This document shows, piece by piece, positions 8,918-18,727 of a DNA stretch of 64,000 nt. How positions within the stretch are numbered: the first letter of the stretch is position 1; each line of letters begins with the position of its first letter. Source of the DNA: Lysobacter sp. (GTDB taxonomy: Bacteria > Pseudomonadota > Gammaproteobacteria > Xanthomonadales > Xanthomonadaceae). The position numbers were made by a program, and so were the translations under genes. The DNA lies in assembly GCA_008015835.1 (NCBI GenBank), contig SSGH01000001.1, positions 113,349 to 177,348 of the forward strand, written 5' to 3'. The notes under the pieces were generated by a model. The model made no database searches and had not been told where the DNA came from. It was given only the letters and a program-made list of their open reading frames with translations.

Positions 8918-9983
8918 ACGCAGTTGGTCGGTGTTGGAACCGGATCCGCCCGAGTATCGCCTGCCCGACGACCTGCGCGCGCGCGATGTCTTCGGCGGGC
9001 GCGACTGCGGTTGGGTCTCGCAAATGCGGCCGTTCGTGCGCGCGTATTCGCGGCCGGGCGACACGGTGTTCGATCCGTTCTGCGGTTTCGGCACCACGCT
9101 GTTGGCCGCGGCGTTGGAGGGTCGCGACGGCCTGGGCATGGAGATCGACGACGCGCGCGCCGATCTCGCACGCGAACGTTTGCGTCGGCACGGTGCCGAG
9201 GCGCGCATCGTCCGCGGTTCGATACCCTCGAAAAAACCGCTCGGCCGCGTCGATCTATGCCTCACCAGCGTGCCGTATTTCGGCTGCCGCTGGCCCGGTC
9301 GCGCATCGACCGGACAATGCTACGCGGCACCGGATTTCGACACGTACCTGATGGCGATGCGCGCGATCTTCCACGCCGTGCGCGAGGCCCTACCCGACGA
9401 CGGCTATTGCATCGCGATGGCCGAGAACGTGCGCATCGATGGGCGCACGCTGCCGGTGGCGTGGGAAGTCGCGCGCATTCTCGACAGCTTGTTCCTGGCC
9501 TGCGACGAACGCGTGCTGTGCTACCCGCCGCGAGAAGACGCGACGAGCGAGCGCACGACCGAAAGCGACCCGCTCGACGCCGCGATGCGCAACGATCGCA
9601 CTCACGAATACGCGCTGATTTACCGCAAGCGCCGGCCGCCGATCGACATCGAGCGCACGCGCGCATTCTTGTCCGCGCTGCGCGAGGCGGGTTTCGAGGC
9701 CGCGATGCACGGCAGTTTCGTGCCCTGGGCGGCGGGCGACGCGCCCGCGGGCACGCGCCGGCCCAACGATCTGGATCTCTGGATACGCGACGACCCGATG
9801 GCATGGTCGGCGCTGCTGCGTTGGTTGCGCGCACAGGGGTTCAGGCTGTCGATGTGGGGCGAACCCGCGACCGTCGAGACGAGCCTGGACACGCTGCGCA
9901 AACGGCATTATCTACGCGCCGAGCGGATCGACGGCGACGGCGCGGCGGTGCGGGTCGATTGGAGTCTCGCGCCGGAGGCCTGA
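8910..9983 (+). CDS. Amino-methyltransferase domain fused to nucleotidyltransferase-like domain
   Basis: A 357-residue two-domain protein. Residues 1 to about 240 form a Rossmann methyltransferase resembling N4/N6 amino-methyltransferases: SAM-binding DPFCGFGTT (55-63) and a catalytic-type TSVPYFG (119-125), close to the (D/S/N)PPY motif of DNA methylases but with Val in place of the first Pro. Residues about 250-357 look like a nucleotidyltransferase fold, with MHGSFVPWA followed by RPNDLDLWI (acid pair Asp287/Asp289). The start at 8910 gives an ATGCGTGA overlap with the preceding stop, which suggests translational coupling; the frame is open upstream to 8814 but that part is not conserved-looking. 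Whether it modifies DNA, RNA or a small molecule is unknown. Confidence 0.7.
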   Translation: MRERSWSVLEPDPPEYRLPDDLRARDVFGGRDCGWVSQMRPFVRAYSRPGDTVFDPFCGFGTTLLAAALEGRDGLGMEIDDARADLARERLRRHGAEARIVRGSIPSKKPLGRVDLCLTSVPYFGCRWPGRASTGQCYAAPDFDTYLMAMRAIFHAVREALPDDGYCIAMAENVRIDGRTLPVAWEVARILDSLFLACDERVLCYPPREDATSERTTESDPLDAAMRNDRTHEYALIYRKRRPPIDIERTRAFLSALREAGFEAAMHGSFVPWAAGDAPAGTRRPNDLDLWIRDDPMAWSALLRWLRAQGFRLSMWGEPATVETSLDTLRKRHYLRAERIDGDGAAVRVDWSLAPEA

Positions 9984-10092
9984 GCCGTCGGCGGACGCGT
10001 TTCGTCGCGGTTGCGCGGCCGCGGCCCGCGGTCTTATTCGAACCATCGTCTTCGCGCATAATCGGCGGCGGATCATTTCGCGTGGAGGTTCG

Positions 10093-13000
10093 ATGCTCGG
10101 CTGGATCGGTCAATTGCTCGGCGGCGCGGCGGACCTGCCGGCCGGTGTCCCCGCCGAATGGGCGAAAGCGCTGGACGCGCAACTCTCGCCGATCGAAAAG
10201 CGCAAAGGCGTGCGCGCCGGCTTCGCCCGCGATGCGATGCGCTTCGTGCTCCACGGCGATTCCGTCGCGGTGTTGCAAGAAGCGGCCCAGAACGACGAGA
10301 TCTGCGCCGGGCTCGGTTTAGCGGGCTATGTGGTCGACGAGAAGCAGGCCGCCGCGCAGCGGACGGGCCTGTACGGGATGTTCGAATCGGTGCCGGCCGA
10401 GCCCATGCTGCGTTGGGCGCAGTTGCTCGCCGCCGCACTGAAACCGCAGCACTGGGGCGCGATGCTGCGGATCGCCGGCAACGCCGAATGGGCCGAGGCG
10501 CTGTTGCTGCACGACAGCGGTCGGCGCGTGAACGTGTGGGGCGGCGACGCGCCGGTCGCGAGCGGCGTGACCGCCGCGGGCCTCGAGCGCTTACTAGACG
10601 CCGCCGGCGTCGCGCCTTCGGCCGTCGTCGCCGCCGTCTTCGGCACGCCGATCGATTCGACGTATTCGCAGGCGGAAGTGCGCGCGAAAATTTTCGCCAC
10701 CGTGCGCGATTATTCCGAGGCCGTGGTGCGCCACCGCGACACCGTGCGCCCGCTGCTGGCGGCGACCGGCACGCATCAGCGCCGGCACATGCTGAACATG
10801 CTGGCCGCGTTGAACGACGCCGCGCTGCGCGAATTCGTCGGCGAAGTCGCCGACTTCGCGACATCCAGCAGCAAACAGGCGCGGGCGGCGGCCGAGCCGC
10901 TGGTGTTGCGCTGCGCCGAGGCCGCGATCGAACCACTGAAGGCGTTGGCGACGAACGGCAAGCCGGAGCAACGGCAACATGCGCTGCGCCTGCTGTGGAC
11001 GCTCGCCGGTAAACGCGACGACGAGCCCCTGCGCGCGTTCGCGCGCACGACCGCCGCGGCCGACAAAGCCGCGACCGTGCAGGCCTTGGTGCAGGAATGG
11101 GATGCGGCGGTCGACGACCACGCGTCGATGGACGCCTACGAGTACGACGTGCCGGAAATCGCGAGTTGGGTCGTCGCCGCGACGCCCGCGTTCGACGCCG
11201 CGCTGCAGCGCGTGTGGAGCGAGATCAACACCTCGATCGAGCGCAGCAACAAACAGGCGCGCGAACATTACGAACGCGGCAAGGCGCAGGGCCACAACTG
11301 GCGTCTGCATCAAGAGCCCGAGTTCTCGTCGTCCGATCTGGCGAATCTGCGCACTTACTTGGCCGGCGCGCAGCCGCGTTGGCGCGGCGAGCATCGCCAG
11401 CGCCATGTGTACTGGCAGCACGCCGGCCCGGCCCTGCAGAAGCTGGCCGGCGACGCCGCGACCACGCCGGTGGCCTTGGCGAAATTGCTCAGCTATTTCG
11501 GATTGCTGAAAGACAGCGACCGCACGCCGAACTACGTCGCCGTCAACGCGTTCAACGCGCTGCATCGCGCGACCGGCAAGCCGACGCTGTTGGAATTGGC
11601 GAAGCTGCTCGAACCGTTCGGCATCGACGCCAACGGCGTGCTCGGCGCGTATTGCTACGGGTGGAATGCGGTGCTGGCCAAAGACTGGCCGAACGACGCG
11701 GTGTGGCCGTTCTTCGCGCATCATCTGGAAGTCTTGGAACAGCGGCTGCGCGCCACCTCCGGGCACGATTATTCGTTCGACCGGAAAGGCCTGTTCCGCG
11801 CCGTCGCGACGTTCCCGATCCCGCCGAACAGCGTGATCAACGCGATCTTCGACCTGGCGCTCGGCACCGCGAAAAGCGAACGCGCGCCCGCGCAGGCCGC
11901 GCTGGCGAATCTGCCGGGCAAAGAAACCCGCATCGTCGCCGCGCTGGAGGACGGCAAGTCGGAAGTGCGCGCCGTCGCAGCGCAGTGGCTGCATGCGCTG
12001 CGCCACGAGCCGGCGGTGGCCGCGCTCGAAGCGGCGGTGGCGAAAGAAAAGCACGATATCGCCAAGGGCGCGATGCTGGATGCGCTGCAAGCCCTGGGCC
12101 GTCCGGTCGAGCGTTATCTCGACCGCGACAAACTCGCGGCCGAAGCGCGCAAGGCGCTGAGCAAGGACTCGCCGAAAGACCTCGCATGGTTCCCGTGGTC
12201 GGCCTTGCCCGCGGTGCGGTGGGCCGACACCGGCGAAGCGGTGCCCGATGAGGTACTGCGCTGGCTGCTGGTGCAGGCGGTGAAGCAGAAATCGCCCGAG
12301 CCCAACGCGGTGCTGCGCAAGTACTGCGGCATGTTCGCGCCGCGCGAACGCGAAGCGCTAGGGCAATGGGTGTTGGAGACCTGGATGGCCGAGGACGTGC
12401 GGCCGATCGCGCCGGACGCCGCGATGAAACAAGCGCAGGCGCACGCGCAGTCGATGCACGGTTTCATGAAGAGCCATCCGCAGTACTACAAAGACGACCC
12501 GAATTTCGGGAAATCGGTGGAAGAGCTCGTCGCCGCGTATTTGCCGGGATTCTTGCGCCAACCGGCGGGTTCGGCGATCGGCAGCAAGGGCTTGCTCGCG
12601 GTCGCGGCCGCGTGCGCGTGCGAACGCGCGGCGGCGCCGACCGCGCGCTATCTGAAGGAGTACTACGGCACGCGCGCGGCCCAGGGCAAAGCGCTGATCG
12701 CGATGCTGGCGTGGATCGAGCATCCTTCCGCCACGCAGTTGATGCTGTCCATCGGCAGCCGCTTCCGCACCAAGAGTTTTCAGGAGGAAGCGACGCGTCA
12801 GGCCGAAGCGCTGGCCGACCGCAAGGGCTGGACGCTCGCGGAACTGGCCGATCGCACGATGCCCAGCGCCGGTTTCGACGAAAGCGGCGAATTGGAGCTG
12901 AGCTACGGCGAGCGCGCGTTCGTCGCGAAGTTGATGCCGGATTTCAAGATCGAACTGTTCAACCCCGACGGCAAGAAAATCGCGAACCTGCCCGAACCGC

Positions 13001-13821
13001 GCATGGACGACGACGCCGAGCGCGCCAAGGACGCGAAGAAGGCGCTGTCGAACGCCAAGAAAGAAATCAAGAACATCGTCGCCCTGCAGACCGACCGTCT
13101 GTACGAAGCGCTGTGCACCGAGCGCGATTGGCCGGCCGAGGATTGGGCGCGCTATCTCAATCGCCATCCTGTGGTGCGCCGCCTGTGCCAGCGCCTGATT
13201 TGGTGCGTGGTCGAGAGCGGCAAGACGCTCGCGACGTTCCGGCCGCTCGACGACGGCAGCCTCACCGATGTCGACGACAACGCGATCGACCTGCCCGCCG
13301 ACGCGCGCGTGCGGATCGCGCACGATTCCAATCTCGACGCCGAGACCGTCGCGCGCTGGCAGCAGCATTTGCTCGACTACGAAGTGAAACCGCTGTTCCA
13401 GCAGCTCGGCAAAGGCACGTACGCACTGCCGGAGAACCGCCGCAAGGACACGGCCATCGTCGATTTCGAGGGCCATCTGATCGAAGCCTTCGCGCTGCGC
13501 GGGCGCGCGCTGAAGCTCGGGTACACGCGCGGCGCGGCGGAGGACGGCGGTTGGTTCCATGTCTACGAAAAGCGCTTCCCGACGCTGGGCCTGAGCGCGG
13601 TGATCGAATTCACCGGCAACCCGCTGCCGGAAGAGAACCGCACCGTGGCGCTGCTCAAGCTGAGCTTCTCGCCCGCGGGCCAGGACGGCTGGCAGCGCGG
13701 CGAACTGGCCCTGGAAGACGTGCCGAGCGTGCTGTTGTCCGAGTGCTACAACGACCTGCGTCTGATCGCCGCCGACGGCAGCGGTTACGACAAGGACTGG
13801 CAGAAGAAGAGCGAGTATTGA
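10093..13821 (+). CDS. DUF4132 domain-containing protein (YehI/MolR-like)
   Basis: A 1,242-residue soluble protein, close in size to E. coli YehI (about 1,200 residues). The N-terminal two thirds are helical and alanine/leucine rich, with repeat-like character. The DUF4132 core occupies roughly residues 910-1110 (from GWTLAELADRT through the lysine-rich DDAERAKDAKKALSNAKKE segment to DYEVKPLFQQLGKGTYAL). No catalytic motif is recognised. A GTGGAGG ribosome binding site precedes the start. The stop is 1 nt before the MoxR ATPase gene, and this order (DUF4132, MoxR, DUF5682, VWA, SWIM) matches the E. coli yehI-yehQ group. It is probably a partner or target of the ATPase; the molecular role is unknown. 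Confidence 0.85.
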   Translation: MLGWIGQLLGGAADLPAGVPAEWAKALDAQLSPIEKRKGVRAGFARDAMRFVLHGDSVAVLQEAAQNDEICAGLGLAGYVVDEKQAAAQRTGLYGMFESVPAEPMLRWAQLLAAALKPQHWGAMLRIAGNAEWAEALLLHDSGRRVNVWGGDAPVASGVTAAGLERLLDAAGVAPSAVVAAVFGTPIDSTYSQAEVRAKIFATVRDYSEAVVRHRDTVRPLLAATGTHQRRHMLNMLAALNDAALREFVGEVADFATSSSKQARAAAEPLVLRCAEAAIEPLKALATNGKPEQRQHALRLLWTLAGKRDDEPLRAFARTTAAADKAATVQALVQEWDAAVDDHASMDAYEYDVPEIASWVVAATPAFDAALQRVWSEINTSIERSNKQAREHYERGKAQGHNWRLHQEPEFSSSDLANLRTYLAGAQPRWRGEHRQRHVYWQHAGPALQKLAGDAATTPVALAKLLSYFGLLKDSDRTPNYVAVNAFNALHRATGKPTLLELAKLLEPFGIDANGVLGAYCYGWNAVLAKDWPNDAVWPFFAHHLEVLEQRLRATSGHDYSFDRKGLFRAVATFPIPPNSVINAIFDLALGTAKSERAPAQAALANLPGKETRIVAALEDGKSEVRAVAAQWLHALRHEPAVAALEAAVAKEKHDIAKGAMLDALQALGRPVERYLDRDKLAAEARKALSKDSPKDLAWFPWSALPAVRWADTGEAVPDEVLRWLLVQAVKQKSPEPNAVLRKYCGMFAPREREALGQWVLETWMAEDVRPIAPDAAMKQAQAHAQSMHGFMKSHPQYYKDDPNFGKSVEELVAAYLPGFLRQPAGSAIGSKGLLAVAAACACERAAAPTARYLKEYYGTRAAQGKALIAMLAWIEHPSATQLMLSIGSRFRTKSFQEEATRQAEALADRKGWTLAELADRTMPSAGFDESGELELSYGERAFVAKLMPDFKIELFNPDGKKIANLPEPRMDDDAERAKDAKKALSNAKKEIKNIVALQTDRLYEALCTERDWPAEDWARYLNRHPVVRRLCQRLIWCVVESGKTLATFRPLDDGSLTDVDDNAIDLPADARVRIAHDSNLDAETVARWQQHLLDYEVKPLFQQLGKGTYALPENRRKDTAIVDFEGHLIEAFALRGRALKLGYTRGAAEDGGWFHVYEKRFPTLGLSAVIEFTGNPLPEENRTVALLKLSFSPAGQDGWQRGELALEDVPSVLLSECYNDLRLIAADGSGYDKDWQKKSEY

Positions 13822-13822
13822 G

Positions 13823-14941
13823 ATGACCGCAGCCGCGCATGCCCGAAACGACCCGCACGGCATCCTCCGCGCGCCCGCCGAACGCGTGTACGCCGACGAG
13901 TTGGCCAAATTGGCCGAACGCGACAGCGGCCCGCGCCCGGACGGCTGGACGCTCTCGCCGCGCGCGGTGCGCAGTTTCATCGTCGGCGACGACAAGCTCG
14001 GCGTGCGCCGCAAGTTCTACGGCGACGATGCGCTGATCGACCGCTGCATCGTCACACTGATGAGCAGCCGCGGTCTGTTGCTGGTCGGCGAACCGGGCAC
14101 CGCGAAGTCGATGCTGTCGGAGCTGTTGTCCGCGGCGATTTCCGGCGACGCCTCCTGCACCGTGCAGGGCACCGCCGGCACCACCGAGGACCAGATCAAA
14201 TACGCCTGGAACTACGCGCTGCTGTTGGCCGAAGGCCCCTCGCCGCGCGCGTTGGTGCGCGGCCCGCTGTACGAGGCGATGCGGCGCGGCGTGCTGTGCC
14301 GGTTCGAGGAAATCACCCGCGTGCAGCCGGAAATCCAAGATTGTTTGATCGGCCTGCTGTCGGACAAGATGCTGCACGTCCCGGAGCTTAACGGCGACGA
14401 CGCCATCGTCTTCGCTGCGCGCGGGTTCAACGTGCTGGCGACGGCGAATCTGCGCGATCGCGGCGTGCACGAGATGTCCAGCGCGCTCAAGCGGCGCTTC
14501 AATTTCGAAACCGTGCGCCCGATCGCCGACCGCAAATTGGAAACGCAGTTGGTGCGGGACCAAACCGAAGCGCTGTTCCGCCATGCGCAAGTCGATGTGG
14601 AATTCGGCGCCGACGCGGTCGAACTGCTCGTCACCGCCTTCCACGACCTGCGCAACGGCGCCACCGCCGAAGGCGTGGTGGTGGAGAAACCCACGGCGGT
14701 GATGTCCTCCGCCGAAGCGGTCGCGGTGGGGTACGCCGCCGGATTGGATGCGCATTATTTCGGCGACGGCAGCGTCGGCGGCGAGCATATCGCCCGGCAG
14801 TTGATCGGCACCGTGCTCAAGGACAATCCCGACGACGGCAAAAAACTGCGCCATTACTTCGATGTGGTGGTGAAGCAGCGCGCGCAGCGCCATGCGCAGT
14901 GGAAACGCGTGCTCGACGCGCGTCGCGAATTGGATCGGTGA
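13823..14941 (+). CDS. MoxR-family AAA+ ATPase (YehL-like)
   Basis: A 372-residue AAA+ ATPase. Walker A is GEPGTAKS (89-96), the Walker B region is LCRFEEITRVQ (Glu162/Glu163), and ATANLRDRG looks like sensor 1. MoxR proteins are chaperone-like ring ATPases that usually act on or with VWA-domain partners; the YehL branch is always linked to the genes found here. The gene begins 1 nt after the DUF4132 stop and is followed by DUF5682 and VWA genes in the same direction. The nucleotide-binding residues are intact, so it should be an active ATPase. Confidence 0.9.
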   Translation: MTAAAHARNDPHGILRAPAERVYADELAKLAERDSGPRPDGWTLSPRAVRSFIVGDDKLGVRRKFYGDDALIDRCIVTLMSSRGLLLVGEPGTAKSMLSELLSAAISGDASCTVQGTAGTTEDQIKYAWNYALLLAEGPSPRALVRGPLYEAMRRGVLCRFEEITRVQPEIQDCLIGLLSDKMLHVPELNGDDAIVFAARGFNVLATANLRDRGVHEMSSALKRRFNFETVRPIADRKLETQLVRDQTEALFRHAQVDVEFGADAVELLVTAFHDLRNGATAEGVVVEKPTAVMSSAEAVAVGYAAGLDAHYFGDGSVGGEHIARQLIGTVLKDNPDDGKKLRHYFDVVVKQRAQRHAQWKRVLDARRELDR

Positions 14942-14978
14942 GCCGCATCGCTTCGGATCTTCCGTCGAGCCGCGCATC

Positions 14979-17549
14979 GTGACCGCCGAGACCGACGCCA
15001 CCGCCGCGGCCATCGCGCAGACGCTGGAGAGCGTGCGCGCGACCGCGATGTCGTTGCGCTCGCCGGAGCTGGTGGTCTTTCCCGTGCGTCATCACAGCCC
15101 CGCCTGCGCATGGCAATTGCGGCGACTGTTCGCCGAACTCGATGCCGCAGGGAAAGCGCCGTCGGCGGTGCTGATCGAAGGCCCGTGCGGATTCGGCGAG
15201 ATTCTGCCGCTGCTCGCGCGCGAAGACGCGCGCATGCCGCTGGCGATCTACACCTACACGGTGCTGCGCGACGCGGGCGCGACGCCCGAGACGAACGTCG
15301 GCGCGGACGCGCGCGGCGAACGCCGCCGCTCCGCCTATTACCCATTCTGCGACCACTCGCCCGAATTGGTCGCGATTCGCGAAGCGCAGACGCGCGGGGT
15401 GCCCGCCCGGTTCATCGATCTGGACTTCGCCGAGCAGTGCATCGTCGAAGCGGAGCGCGAACAAGACCCTGCGCGCGACGAGAGCGGCGATTCGCTGCTC
15501 GAAGAACGCCACTACCGCCGCAGCCGCTATTTGCAGGCATTGGCCGAACGTCTGGGTTGCCGCGATCACGAAGACCTGTGGGAGCATCTGTTCGAAGCCG
15601 ACGCGGGCGACACGTCGCTCGACGCGCACTTGGCGCGCGTGTCGGCGTATTGCGAACTCTCGCGCCTGGATGCGACTGACGACGAACTCGCGGCCGACGG
15701 CACGCTGCCGCGCGAAGCCGAAATGGCGTGGCATATCCGGCGCGCGCTGGCCGAACGCGCCGCCGACGCCGGGCCGGTGATCGCGGTGGTCGGCGGCTTT
15801 CATGCGGTGGTGTTGCCGCGCTTGATCGCGAGCGACGTCGCGCGGCCGAAGATCGCGCGCGGCGCGATCGAGGAAAGCGAGTCGGCGTTGATCCGCTACA
15901 GCTTCGATCGTTTGGACCGACTCAACGGCTATTCCGCGGGCATGACCTCGCCGGCGTGGCACCAACGCGTGTGGGAACGCATGCGCGCGCGCGAGAAGGC
16001 CGGCCTCGTCGGCGGCGGGTCGCGCTTGCGTCGCGATGCGGCGCTGGAAACCTTGATCGAGATCGCGCTGGCGCTGCGCGACGACACCGGCATGCAAGTA
16101 CCGACGCCGACGCTGGCCGCGGCGTACGAACACGTGCTGCGCCTGTGCGAACTGCGGCGACGGCCCGCGCCGACCCGCGAGGACGTGCTCGATGCGGTGA
16201 TCGGTTGCTTCGTGAAGGGCGACGCCGACGCCGAGGGCGCGATCGTGCGCGCCGTCGCGCTGCGCATCCTCGGCGGCAACGCCATGGGCGCGGTGCCGCG
16301 GGGCGCGCACGTGCCGCCGCTGGTGCGCGACGCGCAATATCGGATGCGCCGCCAGCGCCTGAAGATCGACGACGCGCAGCCGCGGCGCACCACGCTGGAT
16401 CTGTATCGTCGGCCCGAACATCGCATCGCCAGCCGTTTGCTGCATGGCTTATCGCTACTGGGCGTGCCGTTCGCGGTGCGTACGGCTGGCCCCGATTTCG
16501 TCCACGGCATCGGCTTGGACCGGCTGCAGGAACATTGGGAATATGCGTATTCCGCCGCGACCGAAGCGGCCTTGGTCGAAGCATCGATGCACGGCGCTAC
16601 CGTACCGCTCGCGGTGGCGCAGGTGTTCAATCGCCGGCTCGACCGCGCGCGCCAAGACGGCGGCGTCGATGCGCGCACCGCCGCGACGTCGGCGATCCAC
16701 GCCTGCGTCCTCGGCCTGCACGATCATCTGCCGCGCGTGTTGGACGACTTGCGCATCGCCATCGGCGCGGATGCGGCATTCGGTTCGGTCGCGGCCGCGG
16801 TGTCGAGCCTCGCGCTGCTGTGGGAATCGCGCGAACCGCTGGAAGCGCGCGAGATCGACGCGCTGCCGTCGCTGCTGCGCGCCGCTTACGAACGCGCGCT
16901 TTTTCTGGGCCGCGAACTGCGCGGCGCGACCGGCGACGCCGGCGCGGTGTTGCAAGCGTTGACGCAATTGCGCGAGACCCTGCTCGGCGACGCCGGACGC
17001 ACGCTGGATGCGGATCTGTTTTGGCGAATGCTGCACGATTTGCAGCAGTCGCACGACGCGCCGGTGGTGCGCGGCGGCGCGTTGGGGCTGCGCTATTCGG
17101 CGGGACAAGCGGACGACGTCGAACTCGCCGAGGCGTTGAACGGTCATCTGCGCGGCATGCTGCCCGCGGCCGAGTCCGTCGCGTATCTGCGCGGGCTGTT
17201 GCACACCGCGCGCGAAGCCGCGTGGCAACAACCGGCGCTGCTCGATGCGCTCGACGCGCTGCTGCGCGATTGGACACCGGGCGATTTCGTCGCGAACTTG
17301 CCGGAATTGCGGCTCGCCTTCGCCGGGATGACGCCGAAGGAAACCGACCGCATCGCCGCCGCCATCGCGGGCCGGCACGGCGTCGAGACGCTCGGCCAGC
17401 GCGTGCACTACGATCTCGACGAAAGCCGACTGCAACAATACCTCGCCGCCTCGGAAACGCTGGTCGACGTGCTGCGCGCCGATGGGCTCGACGCATGGGT
17501 CGTCGATACGCCGGCCGCCTCCACCGCCGGCATGGGAACCTCGGCATGA
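14979..17549 (+). CDS. DUF5682 family protein (YehM-like)
   Basis: About 856 residues, soluble, no recognised catalytic motif. The N-terminal region carries the family-like pattern VVFPVRHHSPACAW followed by LIEGPCGFGEILPLL. The centre and C-terminus are helical. I placed the start at a GTG (14979), 37 nt after the MoxR stop; an ATG at 14892 would overlap MoxR by 50 nt, and an ATG at about 15049 is also possible, so the start is uncertain. The stop overlaps the VWA start (ATGA), showing tight coupling. In E. coli the equivalent gene yehM lies between the MoxR ATPase and VWA genes, so it is probably a subunit or adaptor of that assembly. Confidence 0.8.
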   Translation: MTAETDATAAAIAQTLESVRATAMSLRSPELVVFPVRHHSPACAWQLRRLFAELDAAGKAPSAVLIEGPCGFGEILPLLAREDARMPLAIYTYTVLRDAGATPETNVGADARGERRRSAYYPFCDHSPELVAIREAQTRGVPARFIDLDFAEQCIVEAEREQDPARDESGDSLLEERHYRRSRYLQALAERLGCRDHEDLWEHLFEADAGDTSLDAHLARVSAYCELSRLDATDDELAADGTLPREAEMAWHIRRALAERAADAGPVIAVVGGFHAVVLPRLIASDVARPKIARGAIEESESALIRYSFDRLDRLNGYSAGMTSPAWHQRVWERMRAREKAGLVGGGSRLRRDAALETLIEIALALRDDTGMQVPTPTLAAAYEHVLRLCELRRRPAPTREDVLDAVIGCFVKGDADAEGAIVRAVALRILGGNAMGAVPRGAHVPPLVRDAQYRMRRQRLKIDDAQPRRTTLDLYRRPEHRIASRLLHGLSLLGVPFAVRTAGPDFVHGIGLDRLQEHWEYAYSAATEAALVEASMHGATVPLAVAQVFNRRLDRARQDGGVDARTAATSAIHACVLGLHDHLPRVLDDLRIAIGADAAFGSVAAAVSSLALLWESREPLEAREIDALPSLLRAAYERALFLGRELRGATGDAGAVLQALTQLRETLLGDAGRTLDADLFWRMLHDLQQSHDAPVVRGGALGLRYSAGQADDVELAEALNGHLRGMLPAAESVAYLRGLLHTAREAAWQQPALLDALDALLRDWTPGDFVANLPELRLAFAGMTPKETDRIAAAIAGRHGVETLGQRVHYDLDESRLQQYLAASETLVDVLRADGLDAWVVDTPAASTAGMGTSA

Positions 17550-18664
17550 GCGTACTGGAACGCTGGCGATTGGTGCTGGGCAAATACGCCGGGCAGCGTT
17601 TGGACGGGGCGAACGGTTTGAGCGGCGACGCCGCGCGCATGGATCGCGCCTTGGATTATCTGTACGGCCGCGAATACGACGGCCGCGGATTGCGCAAAGA
17701 GGTCGGGCCCGGTTCGCTCGATCCGTCGCAGCTCACCTTGGTGAATTGGCTGGGCGAAGTGCGCGAATTATTTCCGCGCGACACCGTGGAGACGATCGAG
17801 AAGCACGCGCTGGATCGCTACGGCCTGACCGAACTCGTCACCGACCCGCAGACGCTAGAGCGCTTGGAGCCGAATCAGCAGTTGCTGCGCACGCTGCTGA
17901 GCCTGCGCGGCCATCTGCACGGCGAGGTGCTGACGCTGGCGCGACGCATCATCCGGCAAGTGGTCGAGGAAATTCGGCGCAAACTGGAATCGGAAGTGCG
18001 ACAAACGCTTGCGGGGCGGCTCAATCGCTTCCGGCATTCGCCGATGAAAGTCGCGCAGAATTTCGACGCCGCCGGCACCGTGCGCCGCAACCTCAAGCAC
18101 TACGACGCCGAGCGCAAGCGCTTAGTACTGGAGGAACTGCGTTTCTTCGAGCGCAACAGCCGCCGGCTGCCGTGGGACATCATTCTGTGCGTCGACCAAA
18201 GCGGCAGCATGGCCGATTCGGTGATCCACAGCGCGGTGATGGCCGGCATCCTCGCCGGCTTGCCCGCGTTCCGCGTGAAGATCGTGGTATTCGACACCCA
18301 GATCGTCGATCTGTCCGAACACGCCGACGACCCGGTGGAAGTGCTGATGCGCGTGCAGCTCGGCGGCGGCACCGACATCGGCCGCGCCGTGCGTTATTGC
18401 GCGCAGTTGGTCGAGAACCCGCATCGCACCGTGCTGGTGCTGCTCACCGATTTCTGCGAAGGCGGCTCGCCCGGCGAATTGGTGCGCGCGACGCAGGCGC
18501 TCGCCGAAGCGCGGGTCAAGCTGTTGGGCTTGGCCGCCTTGGACGGACAATCGCATCCGGTCTACGACCGACAGATGGCCGAGCGCCTCGCCGCCTGCGG
18601 CATGGAGATCGCCGCGCTCACGCCGAAACAGTTGGCGCAGTGGTTAGTCAAGGTGATTTCGTGA
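17546..18664 (+). CDS. VWA domain-containing protein (YehP-like)
   Basis: A 372-residue protein with a helical N-terminal half and a C-terminal von Willebrand A domain. The metal-ion-dependent adhesion site is complete: DQSGS (217-221), the threonine of GGGTDIG (Thr276) and the aspartate of LLTDF (Asp302). MoxR ATPases typically work with a VWA protein that holds a metal and binds the target; this is the likely partner of the ATPase at 13823-14941. The start codon overlaps the DUF5682 stop in an ATGA arrangement. The frame is open far upstream, but that part lies inside the DUF5682 gene and is a shadow. Confidence 0.9.
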   Translation: MSVLERWRLVLGKYAGQRLDGANGLSGDAARMDRALDYLYGREYDGRGLRKEVGPGSLDPSQLTLVNWLGEVRELFPRDTVETIEKHALDRYGLTELVTDPQTLERLEPNQQLLRTLLSLRGHLHGEVLTLARRIIRQVVEEIRRKLESEVRQTLAGRLNRFRHSPMKVAQNFDAAGTVRRNLKHYDAERKRLVLEELRFFERNSRRLPWDIILCVDQSGSMADSVIHSAVMAGILAGLPAFRVKIVVFDTQIVDLSEHADDPVEVLMRVQLGGGTDIGRAVRYCAQLVENPHRTVLVLLTDFCEGGSPGELVRATQALAEARVKLLGLAALDGQSHPVYDRQMAERLAACGMEIAALTPKQLAQWLVKVIS

Positions 18665-18727
18665 GGACGGGGTCGTGAGTCCGCGCGCGATGACGCGCGA
18701 CGTCGCGCACGGCGCGGGAGCGTCGCG

